Part shown: piece by piece, positions 11,015-22,148 of the stretch
Layout: each line of letters opens with the position of its first letter
Position numbering within the stretch: position 1 is the first letter of the stretch
Source of the DNA: Branchipolynoe longqiensis
Taxonomy: Eukaryota > Annelida > Polychaeta > Phyllodocida > Polynoidae
Direction: 5' to 3'
Length of the DNA: 64,000 nucleotides
NCBI GenBank assembly: GCA_030323885.1
Contig: CM059187.1
Location: 126,461,525 to 126,525,524 of the forward strand
Notes under the pieces: generated by a model
Told to the model about the DNA's origin: nothing
Seen by the model: the letters and a program-made list of their open reading frames with translations, nothing else
The model's database searches: none
Program-made: the position numbers and the translations under genes

Positions 11015-11175
11015 GTGTATATATATATATATATATATATATATGGTGGCCTGTGCATATATATATATATATATATATACATATATACACATATATATAC
11101 ATATATATATACACATTTATATATATAAATGTTTTATATACACATAACATTTATATTTATATATATATATATGTT
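11015..11175. repeat. Compound TA/TATACA microsatellite
   Basis: Several TA runs separated by short unique words. Open frames across it are artefacts. Confidence 0.9.
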
Positions 11176-11493
11176 TATTTGTTGGAGTTTTACGTTCTAG
11201 CAACATCTAAGGTCATGTCAGGATGGGTACATCTTTTGACAGTGCGCACTCATGGCGACTATATAGTGCTGCCCCACTGGGAGATCAGGCCACGAGTAGA
11301 ACCATGACCTGAAATCCCACTCAGACACATTATCATGACACTGAGCCAACCAGTCCTTGCCCTATCCTAGTTATGCCAAGCACCAGGCTAGGAAGTGCCA
11401 AGTATCAAAGTCATTGCTTTTACTATACCGGGAATTGAACTCCCGACCTTCCCCACAGGAAGCCAGCACTCTACAGACTTGGCCACCGCGTCT

Positions 11494-11495
<2 letters not shown>
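11176..11495 (-). mobile_element. SINE-1 copy between TA microsatellites
   Basis: Full-length family match on the minus strand, from tail (11178) to head (GGCCACCGCGTCTGG, about 11480). Bounded on both sides by TA runs (11160-11172 and 11496-11531), which hide any duplication. Confidence 0.85.

Positions 11496-11535
<40 letters not shown>
11496..11535. repeat. (TA)n microsatellite
   Basis: Pure TA run abutting the SINE-1 head. Confidence 0.9.
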
Positions 11536-11887
11536 CATATATACACATACACGAAGAAAACCACAAAACCATGACAATTACCCAGCTTTTAGCCAGTGTG
11601 GCCTAGATATGGTTGTGTGCCTAGGCCGGCTCGGGTAACTAATATGTCTCTTCTGGAATAGTGTTCGCTGGTCCCTGGGAAAGGACTGAAGCTGTGACCT
11701 GGAATGCTTACACTCTGGAAATGGAGTGGTTTCTCCTGCCAACTTAATAATTCGCTGTACATAGGCCCTATATTTTAAAACTTACGTTGAACCCATAAGT
11801 ACCTGGTTCATGATGATAACATCTAGGAGTATTGTTATTTATAGTGGGAATTGCAGTGCAATTGCGCTAACAAGTACATGTGTGCTT

Positions 11888-12175
11888 TTTTCTTGAAGAT
11901 TTATGCTGCCTATCATGGATAAGTCTGAATAATCATGCTTTCACCATTGGACAGTTGGTCCATAGCAAGCTTTGAGCCTACACTTTTACCGACCCAAGGG
12001 ATTTTTAATCTCCCACACCACACAAACATGGTATGAGAGCAACCGGCCTTTGATGATGCTGTAAGTTGGCAGATGATGCTGTAAGTTGGCAGAGGTGATG
12101 GCATGGGGAATCGAACCATCGACCTTCAGATTAGTACCTGTCTTCAACAGACAACTGTGTATCCAGATCATTTTC
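11888..12175 (-). mobile_element. SINE-2 copy
   Basis: Minus-strand order matches the plus-strand copy at 51598: tRNA-like head with GGTTCGATTCCCC (about 12103-12115), body with GGTATGAGAGCAACCGGCCT (complement), CCCTTGGGTCGGTAAAAGT, and CCATGATAGGCAG near a short A-rich 3' end (11887). A 20-bp internal duplication (ATGATGCTGTAAGTTGGCAG) at about 12053-12091 is private to this copy. Confidence 0.8.
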
Positions 12176-12393
12176 CTGACATAGCATATGTCCTGTGATC
12201 AGAGGGAGAGTTAAATGACATAAAAACAGTTTGTATATTGTAAAGAAATGTCCGCACATGGCAGGGGTTTACTAATCACAGGGGCCACTGAAGGCATGTG
12301 CCTTTGTAATCTACATGAGATATGCTTCCATTTACGGTGTGCATTAACTCTATCCCCCACAACCTTGTTAGGGCTAGGGACCTGGCTAAGGCA

Positions 12394-12723
12394 CCGGCCA
12401 CGATGGCTGAATCGATAGAGCGTGGGGCTCTCGTGCGGGAGATCTGGAGTTCAGTTCCCAGTCAACTCAAACCAATGACTTATAAAATTGATACTTGTCA
12501 CTTCCTAGCCTGGTGCTCAGCATTAATAGGATAGGGCAAGGACTGGTTACCTCAGTGTCAGGATAATGTGACTGAGTGGGATATTGAATCATGGTGCTGG
12601 CAGCCTGATTTCCCAGTGGGGGCGGCATTATAAAGTTGCCATGAGTGTGCACCGTCACAAGTCAGTACCCGTCCTGATATGACCTTAGATGTTGGCAGGA
12701 CATAAAACTTCAACAACCAACCA
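12394..12723 (+). mobile_element. SINE-1 copy with 14-bp duplication
   Basis: tRNA-like head CACGATGGCTGAATCGATAG with GGAGTTCAGTTCCC, family body, and AACAACCAACCA tail. ACCTGGCTAAGGCA (12380-12393) and ACCTGGCTAGGGCA (12724-12737) form a near-perfect duplication typical of LINE-mediated insertion. Confidence 0.93.
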
Positions 12724-12737
12724 ACCTGGCTAGGGCA

Positions 12738-13355
12738 GGGTAGACACACCAACATCAGAATCTCCGAAGTGACTTACTGTGCCGATACGGTGGCGCCAAA
12801 GCCAGCAGGCGCCACATATGACTGCACACATAGCTGGTATAGGCGACCGTAATGATGCTCCTTAGCGCGGTGGGTGGTGACAAAGGACTATAATAATCGG
12901 GGCTGCGCACTGAATTTAGTGTTGTGCCACCTGAAAAAAAGGTCAGGGTTGGCGCGCGCACCCCGGCGCGCGGTGCTGTCAGTGATATGGTACGGAGATG
13001 GATGGATAAGATTAAGAGGCATTGTGGACCACATATAATATAATGGTCCGTCTGGCGCTTCCAAACCAAGACCAACTTGGTCGTCGGGGCTATGAGCCGG
13101 CATTACCTGCCACATGTGTGAATTGCTTTCCCCACTATTACTTATACCCCTCCCAATCTTACATTGCAAAGTTGTTATTAGTTGGTTTGTACGTATGGGT
13201 GTTTTTTTGTCTTTTGTTGGTACTTTTTCTGTATGTTTTTTTTTTTTACAAATCAAAGTAGTGTGAATTATATTTTTCAATTCAACCAGAAATAATTTCA
13301 AAGCTAGAAGACGGATGTTCAGATTAAAAGGCATGACTATATATTTCACTCCTTC
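12738..13355. other. No gene recognised
   Basis: Contains GGTGGCGCC and GGCGCCACAT motifs (12790-12815) and CGCGCGCACCCCGGCGCGCGG (12953-12973, a GC palindrome), then a T run at 13238-13246. Open frames here lack recognisable domains. Confidence 0.35.
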
Positions 13356-13357
13356 AT

Positions 13358-13645
13358 AGCCCCATAGTCCGATGAAAATATCAAATTTTCGGGACTAAAA
13401 CACTTACCTAGATTGTATCCTATATATTCCACTTAGCTACTTATTAAACATTTACTGCTGCATAAAAGAGAATACGAAGTCAATTGAATAGAACCTGTTG
13501 CTACTGAAGCCTGTGATGTCAGAATTTTGATGTGCCAACATTAATTTGGCATATTTTCACTTCAAACAGGCATTTAAAATCAAATTCACGCCAAACTAAA
13601 AGAAGGTAAATTATAGTGATCAAATTAACATATTTATCTTTTTTT
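13358..13645. mobile_element. MITE-1 copy, right end lost
   Basis: Starts CATAGTCCGATGAAAATATC and follows the family to TATTTATCTTTTTT at about 13640, where the TIR is replaced by a T/A run. Confidence 0.7.
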
Positions 13646-13784
13646 TAAAAGGACAAATTCAAAGAATTGGAATATATTAAATAAACAACATATAAAACAG
13701 TAACACCAACAACGTCTAAACCTTTTCCCACACATAATCGATCCATAGAAACCAGTGAGTGTATTGATTCCCGACTAAGTAAAG

Positions 13785-14385
13785 GGTCCATTCCTTACAC
13801 GCGGCATGCGGTATGCGAATGCAAATGCGGCAAAAAATCGAAACGCCTTGAAGCCAATGGACTACAGTTCTTACACACGGTATGCGAATGCGAATGCGAA
13901 TGCGGTAACTCGATCGGTCCCTGGAGCGATCAGTGCGGTATGCGGCATGCGGCACGCGGTATGTGAATAGAAACCTCAGTCGCACTTGTCCATTAGTTTT
14001 AGACTAGGAGAGGCGATTGATCATTACGGAACGGTCACACACAGGGGTGCGGAGGGGAAACATATGGTAGTGGTGTTGGTGGGGGTTCGTGTTGGTAAAA
14101 ATGCTACCATAGCCACAAAAATATGACTAATTATCTATAATTTGGTACTTATAAAGGTAGGAACTCCCATGTGATGTACCAAGAGGTACATAGATATAAA
14201 TGACATATTAGGTCATATACAGTGCAGTATTGAGTATACTTGTTTATTTTTATTTTTTAAATATAGCCAGTCATGTGCCGCATGCCGCATGTCGCATACC
14301 GCGTAGAAGGAATCATGCCATTCGCATACCGCATACCGCATGCCGCATGCTGCATACGTGTGTAAGGAATGCACGCTTAATGCTC
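13785..14385. mobile_element. FB-1 foldback element, inverted relative to 1-1110, with a ~98-bp insertion
   Basis: Carries the same GCGGTATGCGAATGC blocks, the GATCGGTCCCTGGAGCGATC pair and the CATATGGTAGTGGTGTTGG interior as 1-640 but reversed. The uninterrupted copy reads CTGGCTATATTCCTACC. Here that site is split by about 98 bp of AT-rich DNA (about 14164-14262) before TATAGCCAG resumes. The inserted piece is unclassified. Confidence 0.7.
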
Positions 14386-14454
14386 TCCATATCGAATTAG
14401 ATAAAAGAAACGCTCGTTACAGCAGCAAGTATAAATGACCCATATCCATTCTTA

Positions 14455-14570
14455 TCCCCCCCCCCCCTCATTTACAATAGGGCATCCTGTCAGAGTGCAC
14501 CGTCGTACTATATATTCATATATACATACATATACATATATATACACATATAACTATATATATATCCACC
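14455..14570. repeat. Poly-C run and TA/CA microsatellite
   Basis: C run at about 14458-14467 and TATACA-type repeats at 14515-14570. Confidence 0.8.
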
Positions 14571-15006
14571 GAAGTCAATATGTTCCAGGATTTATTTGTA
14601 CTCACCATGCCCCATATTAAAAGGAGTCAATAGGAAAATGGACTTTCCTCGCTTTCTGTTTACATTCTGGATCTGGCCGCAGGGCTCATATACAGTGGGG
14701 TTCTGTGTACCCCTTCACCCCACCCCATGCACCACCACCACCACCCACACCCACCCCGCCACCCCTATACTCCAAAGCACGGGTCATCCGGGGTCAGTTG
14801 CAAGTTTGTTATCGTTGAAGCCCGCCCTTGCATTCATGCCTGACCGGCAGCAAGCGGCCAAGTGTCGGCTGACCGCCCTATCGATGTTGACCTTAAAGAT
14901 GCTTTTGACATTTTTAGACGCAGAACTGCAGTTGAGTGGGCTGCCATTAGCGCCAAACTTTATCACCAAGTGGTAACAACACACCCAGACACCTTATCAG
15001 ACCCGA
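14571..15006. other. No gene recognised
   Basis: A frame at 14862-15077 reads VDLKDAFDIF, faintly like a reverse-transcriptase motif, but the context does not support it. CCACC-rich low complexity at 14715-14770. Confidence 0.35.
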
Positions 15007-15018
15007 TCCACATCAGGT

Positions 15019-15344
15019 TAGTTGGTTGTTGGAGTTTTACGTCCTGGCAACATCTAAGGTCATCTGAGGACTGGTAGTGGTACCGACTTGCGACAGTGCA
15101 ACTCATGGCGACTATATAATGCAGCCCCACTGGGAAATCAGGCCACCAGCACCATGAGCCGATATCCCACTCAGTCACACTGAGCTAACCAGTCCTTTAC
15201 ATATCCTATTAATGTTGAGCGCCAGGCTAGGAAGCAACACGTGTCAATTGTATAAGTCATTGGCTTGACTTGACCGGAAACCAAACCCCCAATCTCCCGC
15301 ACACGAGGCCCGCACTCTACCGATTCTGCCACTGCGTCCTTGTC
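15019..15344 (-). mobile_element. SINE-1 copy with 12-bp duplication
   Basis: Full-length family match; TCCACATCAGGT at 15007-15018 and 15345-15356 delimits it exactly. Confidence 0.93.
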
Positions 15345-15356
15345 TCCACATCAGGT

Positions 15357-15885
15357 GAACTCATGAGTTGATCACACCCGCTTCGTGATATAGCCATTTA
15401 GAACAGGGCGAACAAATTAGTGGTTTCACTGAATCACCTATTTATTAACACTTATTTGGTAATAAATGATATCTGTATACAACATATGCCATGGGTGTTT
15501 GCTAGCATTTGTTAAATACTTTATACATCACTTCAAAATGGAAAATACAGCTAACCTATTCTATGGGTGCAATGAGCTGAAGTTTTGAGGTGGTTGTAGG
15601 GGCAGAAGGGTGGGGGGGCGATACACAGGTTTCGCATTACATTTGGCAATGACTGGCCGCATGGCTCTAGACATAGCTGGGTCAAAAGGGCCAGTTGGAC
15701 AAGCTCCAGGGTTATAAGCGGACCTTTTTAAAAATGTTGCTTTCTATATCTGTCCACAGCGTCTGGCACAGACATGACATGAACCTCAGGATGTGGTAGC
15801 CAGGGTTATGTTCGACTAACACGTACTGCCCAGCTCAATATCTAAGTCGCAAAGTAAGGCCTCTTATTTAATTATTACGGGCGTT
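15357..15885. other. No gene recognised
   Basis: No repeat family, RNA gene or coding signal recognised. Confidence 0.35.
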
Positions 15886-15889
15886 GTCT

Positions 15890-16280
15890 TTGTCTGTTGG
15901 GGTTTTACGCCCGAACACCATTTCAGGACGTGGATCGACTTATCACAATGTACCACTCGGAGGTTATGCCACCGATTACAATGACCCGATATCGTACTCA
16001 GTCACATCCAAACTAGTCGTTGGCCTACAAGGATAGGGCAGTCGTTGCCCGACTACGATAGGGCAAAACCAGTCTTGCCATAATAGGATCGGGAAAGGCC
16101 TTGTTTGCTCAGTATCTGGACAATGGAACTGATGCTGAGAAAGAATGTCAAGCGCCATGCTAGTGAGTGACAATTGTCACTCTTGTAAGACATTGTCTTC
16201 AGTCTGCCGGGAGTCGAACCCACGTCCTCTAGTAGGGCAAGTCGGTGCTCTACTGCATAGACCATTCCGTCCGGGATAGG
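15890..16280 (-). mobile_element. Divergent SINE-1 relative
   Basis: Retains the tail side (TTGGGGTTTTACGCCCGAAC), the GACTTATCACAATG segment, CCCGATATCGTACTCAGTCAC, and a head with GGGAGTCGAACCCACG (minus strand GGTTCGACTCCC B box) and CGGACGGAATGGTC. An internal duplication of the GGATAGGGCA segment makes it longer than other copies. An older subfamily. Confidence 0.65.
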
Positions 16281-16383
16281 CGTTGTCTATGTGCACGTTG
16301 AGGTAGATTTGTAAACAGATGAACGCCGTAAGTGTTGGTAATTAAATAGGGAAGCAATTCCCCTTTTACAATTATTATTATTG

Positions 16384-16497
16384 TTATCGTGGCGATGAGA
16401 AAAAATGGGAAATATTGCGCCTAGAGCAGGTTCTCGAACGCACACCTAGAGCTAGCATGCTAACCATTACACTACCTAGGCTCCCTGGTGCAATCAC
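16384..16497 (-). mobile_element. TRIM-1 LTR fragment containing a tRNA-like sequence
   Basis: The minus strand reads GGGAGCCTAGGTAGTGTAAT, GGTTAGCATGC, GCGTTCGAGAACC and GCGCAATATTTCCCATTTTT, matching the interior and 3' side of the TRIM-1 terminal repeats at 25955 and 49495. The tRNA-like part (16419-16481) is about nine bases shorter than in those copies, and the TGTAGTGG start is absent. Confidence 0.65.
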
Positions 16498-16599
16498 CCT
16501 TTCCACACTTACCGGTTTATGTGACTCGTTGCCTGAAAGGTCATGAATCAAAAAGGGTACAACGGGAGTCTGAAAAAAATCCTCATGCGTGAGTTAGGC

Positions 16600-16950
16600 T
16601 TGGCGCGTCCAGTAGGGACGGCACACGCCGGTAGCGGCGCCACCAGTTAGAGGAGCGCAGAAGGCAGTACATAGAATCAGGTTAATAATATATACAGTAA
16701 AACCGTCCTAACCGACCACCTCCACAGATCGACCACTCCCCGATATCGTTCGCTTTATGTGGGTCCTAACAATACCATTGTAACCATATTCTAACTCCCT
16801 AAACCGACCACCTTCCTAAATGGACCACTTATACTTTAAATTATAGTCGGTCCGAAGGTCGATCGTATTAGAGTGGTTTTACTGTATAATCAAATCATTC
16901 CCTTCGGCACCTTTATACTCACATAATACGTTATACATCACTTATACTGA
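16600..16950 (-). mobile_element. MS-element copy interrupted by MITE-2
   Basis: Body with GCGGCGCCACCAG (16632-16644) and GTACATAGAATCAGG (16666-16680), then a MITE-2 (16695-16884), then the conserved block (plus strand TTATACTCACATAATACGTT, 16912-16931). The copy at 23178-23365 has the corresponding GTACACAGAATCAGGGTGGC joined directly to its block, so the MITE-2 landed inside an MS-element. Confidence 0.6.
16695..16884. mobile_element. MITE-2 (pogo-like), complete copy
   Basis: TA|CAGTAAAACCGTCC at the left and GGTTTTACTG|TA at the right; inner motifs CGACCACC and its complement repeat in inverted order. 190 bp, non-coding. Confidence 0.8.
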
Positions 16951-17157
16951 CAGGTGTGGGCGATTAGTCCCTGGACAGGTGTGCATTGTGTGGGTATCCA
17001 CTTTCCTATCATTGTATCAAACCAAAAGGAGGGTTGTCGTAAAAACCACTATTTACGGGTTTAACTCAACCATTTCACAGCATGGCTCTCTGCTTTCCAA
17101 CGAGTTCTAATTGATTAATTAGGCCTACTGTGATTACTGCACCATATTGCTTCCTCT

Positions 17158-17260
17158 CTCTCTCCCCCCCCCCTCTCTCTCTCTCTAAGAATACATTCAA
17201 TTTGCTATGAGAAGATTATACCTTCTTTTTAGACTGATATTTCTCTCTCGCTCTAAAAAT
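17158..17260. repeat. CT-rich simple repeat
   Basis: (CT)n around a C run, with a second short CTCTCTCG tract near 17245. Confidence 0.8.
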
Positions 17261-17364
17261 ACATTTAATTAACTAAATAGGTATAGCCTCGATTTAAGCA
17301 TGGCATAGCACCGTTTTCTTATGCAATTTTAAACGGGTTTAATCCCGGTTGTTAATATATGTAT

Positions 17365-18104
17365 GGGGCCGTATGCACGAATCGGGGCTAGGGCCGTAAC
17401 CGCGGCTAGGCTAGCTCCACACGGCTAAATGTGAGAAATCGGTATGCACGAATCGGTGTTAGGGCTAACCTCGAAATTTAGCCTAGGCTAAGCTAAACCA
17501 CTTTTTGATGTGGGGTAAGGGCCTACCCGGTGCGGTTTGTGTGTGTGTATGGGTGTAAATCTATTTAATGCACTCATATTTAACACATGTACATACTCAA
17601 TAAGTGAAATTTAATCAAATTAACCCTAACATCGAACCGTTAATAAGGCTGCCGCCGCATTGGCGGCGGTATTCATATTGTCGAATCGACGAATGTAAAG
17701 TAAACAAATCGCCGGCGTGTCGATGTTGATATCCATACTGTCCAAGGTCTACTAAACATGGCCGCCGCCGTCGCCGCCGTATCGGCGGGAATATATTAGG
17801 CCCAAATCTATTAAATGCTGTCATATTTAACAGAATTACATACGCAATAAGTGAAATCTTATCATTGTAACCCTAAATTCGAACCGATATTAATGCCCGT
17901 GCCGCATTGGCGGTGTTATTCATATTGTCAAATCGAGGGAATTCCCAAATCTATAAATAAACTCATGGTTAGCTATCCGCAGTGGCTAAAACATTGGTGC
18001 ATACCGATTCACACATTTCTCAAACCCCCCGCTACCCTGAGGTAGCTAACCGCGGCTAGTGCCTTAACTCCGGCTAAGCCTAACCCCGATTCGTGCATAC
18101 GGGG
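17365..18104. mobile_element. FB-2 element, complete
   Basis: About 740 bp starting GGGGCCGTATGCACGAATCG and ending CGATTCGTGCATACGGGG. Extended inverted subterminal segments carry GCTAGG/TTAGCC words, and TATGCACGAATCGG recurs internally (about 17443). The interior is GC-rich with GCCGCCGCC, CGATTCGAC and a duplicated ATTTAACA...GTAATTCTG-type segment in both orientations. GGGGCC-type ends recall PIF/Harbinger MITEs, but no 3-bp duplication is clear. Confidence 0.75.
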
Positions 18105-18392
18105 TCTTTTTTCGTTATTGGGATGAACACTCTCGTCCTTAACTAGGTTTTAACTGGGGACTTTCAGCATGGACCTCGCCCACTCATTCCACACACTGCC
18201 TGTACTAGGCCACGCAGAGGCTTTTCCATTCCTACATAATTATATCTGACCCATCATGCCCCACTACCCCAACCCACCCCACCCTCACGTTCACCGGCTC
18301 CACTCAGTCCTCTGGGGTTTCACTGTTGCGTGGTGGTCAGCTATTAATCCAACCTGTTTAAGTTGTGATCTGAGACCAGCCATGGTGTGTGA

Positions 18393-18393
<1 letters not shown>

Positions 18394-18438
<45 letters not shown>

Positions 18439-18598
18439 CATACATTATATGTAATTAACCATATATATTATATCGATATATATACATATATATATATACC
18501 CACATACCGTATATATATACCGCTAGGGTGCAAGTATATACATATGCATATATATATGTATTTATATATATCTTTATATAAACATGGAGAGGGTGCGC

Positions 18599-18646
<48 letters not shown>

Positions 18647-18700
18647 GTATAAATATATATACTCGCACCCTAGCGGCATATATACGGTAAGTGGACCGAT
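18394..18700. repeat. TA microsatellite cluster with a ~185-bp hairpin
   Basis: Long TA runs. Arms of about 34 bp at 18505-18540 and 18651-18689 are inverted copies (CCGCTAGGGTGCAAGTATAT against ATATACTCGCACCCTAGCGG), enclosing TA repeats and GGAGAGGGTGCGCG. The 144-codon and 90-codon frames are translations of the TA repeat. Confidence 0.8.
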
Positions 18701-19062
18701 CCTCTTGGTGTATACATACACTGACACAGGCAGTCGAATACAGTTAGTGCTAATTATATTTATAATATATATTTATATTTATATTAACATTCACAGGAAA
18801 ATCCGAAATGGTCAGATTTGCATCAAATGACAACGACAATTAACTCAGATACTATTTTGGAGAAGTTCGCTAAATTTAATTCACAAAACATAGTTAAAAT
18901 TATAGTAGGTGATACAGTCCAGTTGTTCTTAGGAACTATTAAATTAGTTTGTGCTTTACATTGGGAAAGAGGTATTGCATGTTATTTACATTAAAACATT
19001 ATTGGCACAAGGCCATGAAATCTACATGGGAGTAGAATGTGTCTGAATGTCAGTGGACACGC

Positions 19063-19409
19063 TAAAGCCCCGGTCACATACACGTCAGTGGACGTAGTGA
19101 TCCGCAGATAGATTAACGTGGGTGAAACATGCTGTCACTACGTTAAACTACGTTAAGGTACGGCAGGTTTTGGTTGATCACCCACCTCATAGCATAGATA
19201 AATATGTTATGGTATGGATCCCGGTACGTTATGGTACGGATCCTGGTATGTTACAGTACGGATCCCGGTACGCTACAGTACAAATCGCAGTATGTCCAAC
19301 TACGTCCAACTACGTTGAACTACGTTGAACTATGTTGAACTACATTACCCTCCACTATGTTCAACTACGTTCAACTTCGTCCACTAATGGTTATGTGACC
19401 ACGGCATAA
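19063..19409. mobile_element. FB-3-type element A with ACGTT-rich interior
   Basis: Starts TAAAGCCCCGGTCACATACA. Near 19378-19409 the complementary end GTCCACTAATGGTTATGTGACC...TAA appears. The interior is short repeats of GGATCCCGGTACG and CAACTACGTTGAA. Adjoins a second unit. Confidence 0.55.
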
Positions 19410-19908
19410 CGGCCAAGGTTTTGTGCAGGTCAAAGTATGCTAGCGTATGCTAAAGTATGCTAAAGTATGCTAGAGTACATCAAGAAGTATACCAGAGTAT
19501 GCTAGAGTATGCTAGAGTATGCTAGAGTACGTTATCATCACAGAGGCTACGTCTGCCTCAAACGTACCTCTCTTTTGAACATGTCCACAGCTTAAATCGG
19601 AACTCACGGCCCACACACGTTCTTATCATGTTCTCATCACGGAGAAGTATGGATGCCGGAACGTTGCACTACGTTCAACTACGTATAACTACGTTCAACT
19701 GCGTTCAACTACATTCAACTACGTTCAACTACGTTCAACCATGTTCAACTACATTCAACTATGTTAGCCTCCACTATGTTCAACTACGTTCAACTATGTT
19801 AGCCTCCACTATGTTCAACTATGTTCAACTACGTTCAACTACGTTCAACTATGTTAGCCTACACTACGTTCAACTACATCCACTAACGTGTATGTGACCG
19901 GGCCTTAA
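19410..19908. mobile_element. FB-3-type element B or duplicated half, with tandem repeats
   Basis: Ends CCACTAACGTGTATGTGACC...GGGCCTTAA, the inverted partner of the 19063 end (about 34 bp with few mismatches). Inside are an 11-bp array of AGTATGCTAG (19436-19535) and an array of CTACGTTCAA (19664-19875). It may be one 846-bp composite with 19063-19409 sharing outer ends, or two adjacent units. Confidence 0.55.
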
Positions 19909-20560
19909 GTGTATGGACAAATGAATCATGGTGTGAGTTGGCAGTATTATCATCATTTAAAACCAAATCTTTATTTTCTTTAATTGTCTAACGTGTAGGG
20001 TGTAACTGAAAGAGTAAATAATATAATTTTAATATGCTTGATCAACTTTGAGAAGCTACACTACACCAGGCAAAGCCGGACGGAAATGCAAAGCATATTT
20101 ATCTATCTATCAATCAGCTTGGTGAATCAGAATTTGAAATTGATACCCACACCACACACGATGTATTCCACAAGCTAAACATGCATCGCCCTGGTTATAG
20201 CATACGGCACATATAGGCATAGATGGGCTCCCAGCCCCACACACAGCCAGCCCCCAGCCAGCCAACCACCAGCGCCACTCGATGCACTCAGTGTAATTAA
20301 TTAATACAGGTAGTAGTTTCACGCTATTAACCAATTAGTGGACCCGCACTGGAGGTGCGTGCGCAGGCAACGGCGCCTTATTACCGGCATTAATTGAGGC
20401 ACATGACTGGTCACATGATCAGTGATCTCCAGTTAAGTAGAACCCTCCAGCTACCCGGCGGCCACCTAATTTGAGATGGCCTATGCGGGGCTCGTGCTTT
20501 AGCGCGTGATTTAGGAGTGAGCGCCCAATTACGTCCTAACGCTTCCAGAATCTACTCGGT
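19909..20560. other. No gene recognised
   Basis: The 20340-20540 part is moderately GC/CpG-rich (GCGTGCGCAGGCAACGGCGC). No exon, RNA gene or repeat family was recognised. Confidence 0.3.
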
Positions 20561-20624
20561 GAGCCATTACTGCTGCCGCCCGGCTTGTCGTCTTTTAGGT
20601 TTAATTCCCACCTTCGCAGAAATA

Positions 20625-20920
20625 GGCGATGCTCGCCCAAACCGGAAGTAGGCTGGCAGTGCCAGTCTGGTTGGTTGTATATATATATATATATAGATAT
20701 ATATATATATATAGCGTTCCGGTCGCAAGTGACAGTGGTAGCGGCGGAAGTATGGTTCGGCGGTGGTGTAGCCACCGGTGCCCGTATAAGTAGGAGGCAA
20801 ATACATGTAGAGAGCCATTGGCCAATAATATAGTATCGGAATAACATAATACAGTGTAATAAAACATAGAAATTCCCTTACGTGGCTTTATACTCGCATA
20901 ATGCTTATACATCACATATA
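20625..20920 (-). mobile_element. MS-element copy, minus orientation
   Basis: TA microsatellite (20680-20713), GC-richer body with GGTGTAGCCACCGG (20764-20778), then the conserved block (plus strand TTATACTCGCATAATGCTTA, 20889-20908) and TACATCACATATA. A MITE-2 begins directly afterwards. Confidence 0.65.
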
Positions 20921-20922
20921 TA

Positions 20923-21114
20923 CAGTAAAACCTCTCTAAATCGACCGACCTTAGGACCGACTTTAAGTTTAAGTGATTGATTTGGGGAGGTCGTCGTTTA
21001 GGTCGTTTTAGGGAGTTAGAATATGGTTACACTGGCATTGTTGGGACCCAAATAAAGCGAATGATATAGAGAATTGTCGATCTCTGGAGGTAGTCGGCTA
21101 GAGAGGTTTTACTG
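20923..21114. mobile_element. MITE-2, complete copy
   Basis: TA|CAGTAAAACCTCTCTAAATC at the left and AGAGAGGTTTTACTG|TA at the right; 192 bp with inner GACCGACTTTAAG. Confidence 0.85.
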
Positions 21115-21127
21115 TATATATATATAT

Positions 21128-21190
21128 TTTGGGACCCAAATAAAGTGATCGATCTGTGGAGGTGAGAGGTTAGGAAGGTTTTACTGTATG
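21128..21190. mobile_element. MITE-2 right-half fragment
   Basis: Repeats GGGACCCAAATAAAG through GGTTTTACTGTA of the preceding copy after a short TA run. Confidence 0.7.
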
Positions 21191-21600
21191 TATATATATA
21201 TGTGAAGTGGGCGAGACTACACGACTGGTGGAAATGCGGGCTGGGCTGATTAGCTCGCATTCTGAAATGCGGGCTACTCACCAGATTCGCATTTGCCACC
21301 ATTTGCGGGGCCGGGTTCCCTGCTGTAACGCGGTGGTGGGAGACGTCAATTGTTACTTTCCTAGCAACGGTGGAAGGTCGAGCGCTTGGGCTCAGACCCA
21401 TCGGATGTGTTTATGCACGCTCTGATGTTTTAGATGAGATTTAAGCTTTTATTTTCGAAATTCCAAACTGATTTAACTTAACAAATACGGGAGGGGATAC
21501 ACTTATTGTACTTAGTCGTTATTCAGTGAAATTGAACTATGAAAGAACTCTTACATTGTTAGTTAGGGTAAGAATAAAGCCGTGAGCTCTTAAGAAGTAA
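21191..21600. other. No gene recognised
   Basis: ATGCGGGCT occurs twice (21233 and 21266). No coding signal. Confidence 0.3.
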
Positions 21601-21665
21601 TTGGAATGTTCCTTGCATTCTTTACTATTCTCCAGTCTTATATTATTAACCGCTATGGTCAACTT

Positions 21666-21915
21666 TACAGACAAAGAAACTTATTTATTTTGGCCACATC
21701 ATTCATCAGACTTCAATATACTGTACATTGTTGGAAGGGAAGGTGAATGGCAGCAGAGGGAGAGGGAGACCAAGAACATCATGCTTTACAAATATTTCAC
21801 AGTGGACATGGCTTGAATTATTTACAGTCTATCAGAACAGCACACCATTGGGACAAGTGGAGAACCATTGCATCCAACCCTCGACTAGAGGACGGAACTA
21901 TTGATTGATTGATTC
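21666..21915 (+). mobile_element. Second 5'-truncated LINE copy with 11-bp duplication
   Basis: Starts at the equivalent of 6424 in the first copy and runs to the same GATTGATTGATT tail. ATGGTCAACTT at 21655-21665 and 21916-21926 delimits it. It differs from the 6.3-kb copy by scattered substitutions and one inserted base in GTGGACATGGC, which breaks the reading frame of the RT C-terminal region. Confidence 0.85.
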
Positions 21916-22148
21916 ATGGTCAACTTGATATTGGTATTCGATTGTTCCTTCCACCCCACGGACTGTATGGAGTCGAACTACCCACCTCCGGGGATATAGT
22001 AGCCACCTTACTAGCCCGGGTCAAGTTAGAATGAAGGCGGTCAACCGGTGGCGGGACGAGAGGCGACAGCAATTCGGCGGCAGGCCCGGAAATTCACATG
22101 GAAACAATTATATATTAACGCCTTAAGCGGGGGTGGAATCGCCGAATG

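Noticed and set aside
14862..15077. Reverse-transcriptase exon (VDLKDAFDIF)
   Set aside because: Only one short motif-like word, the rest is unlike RT, and the frame runs into SINE-1.
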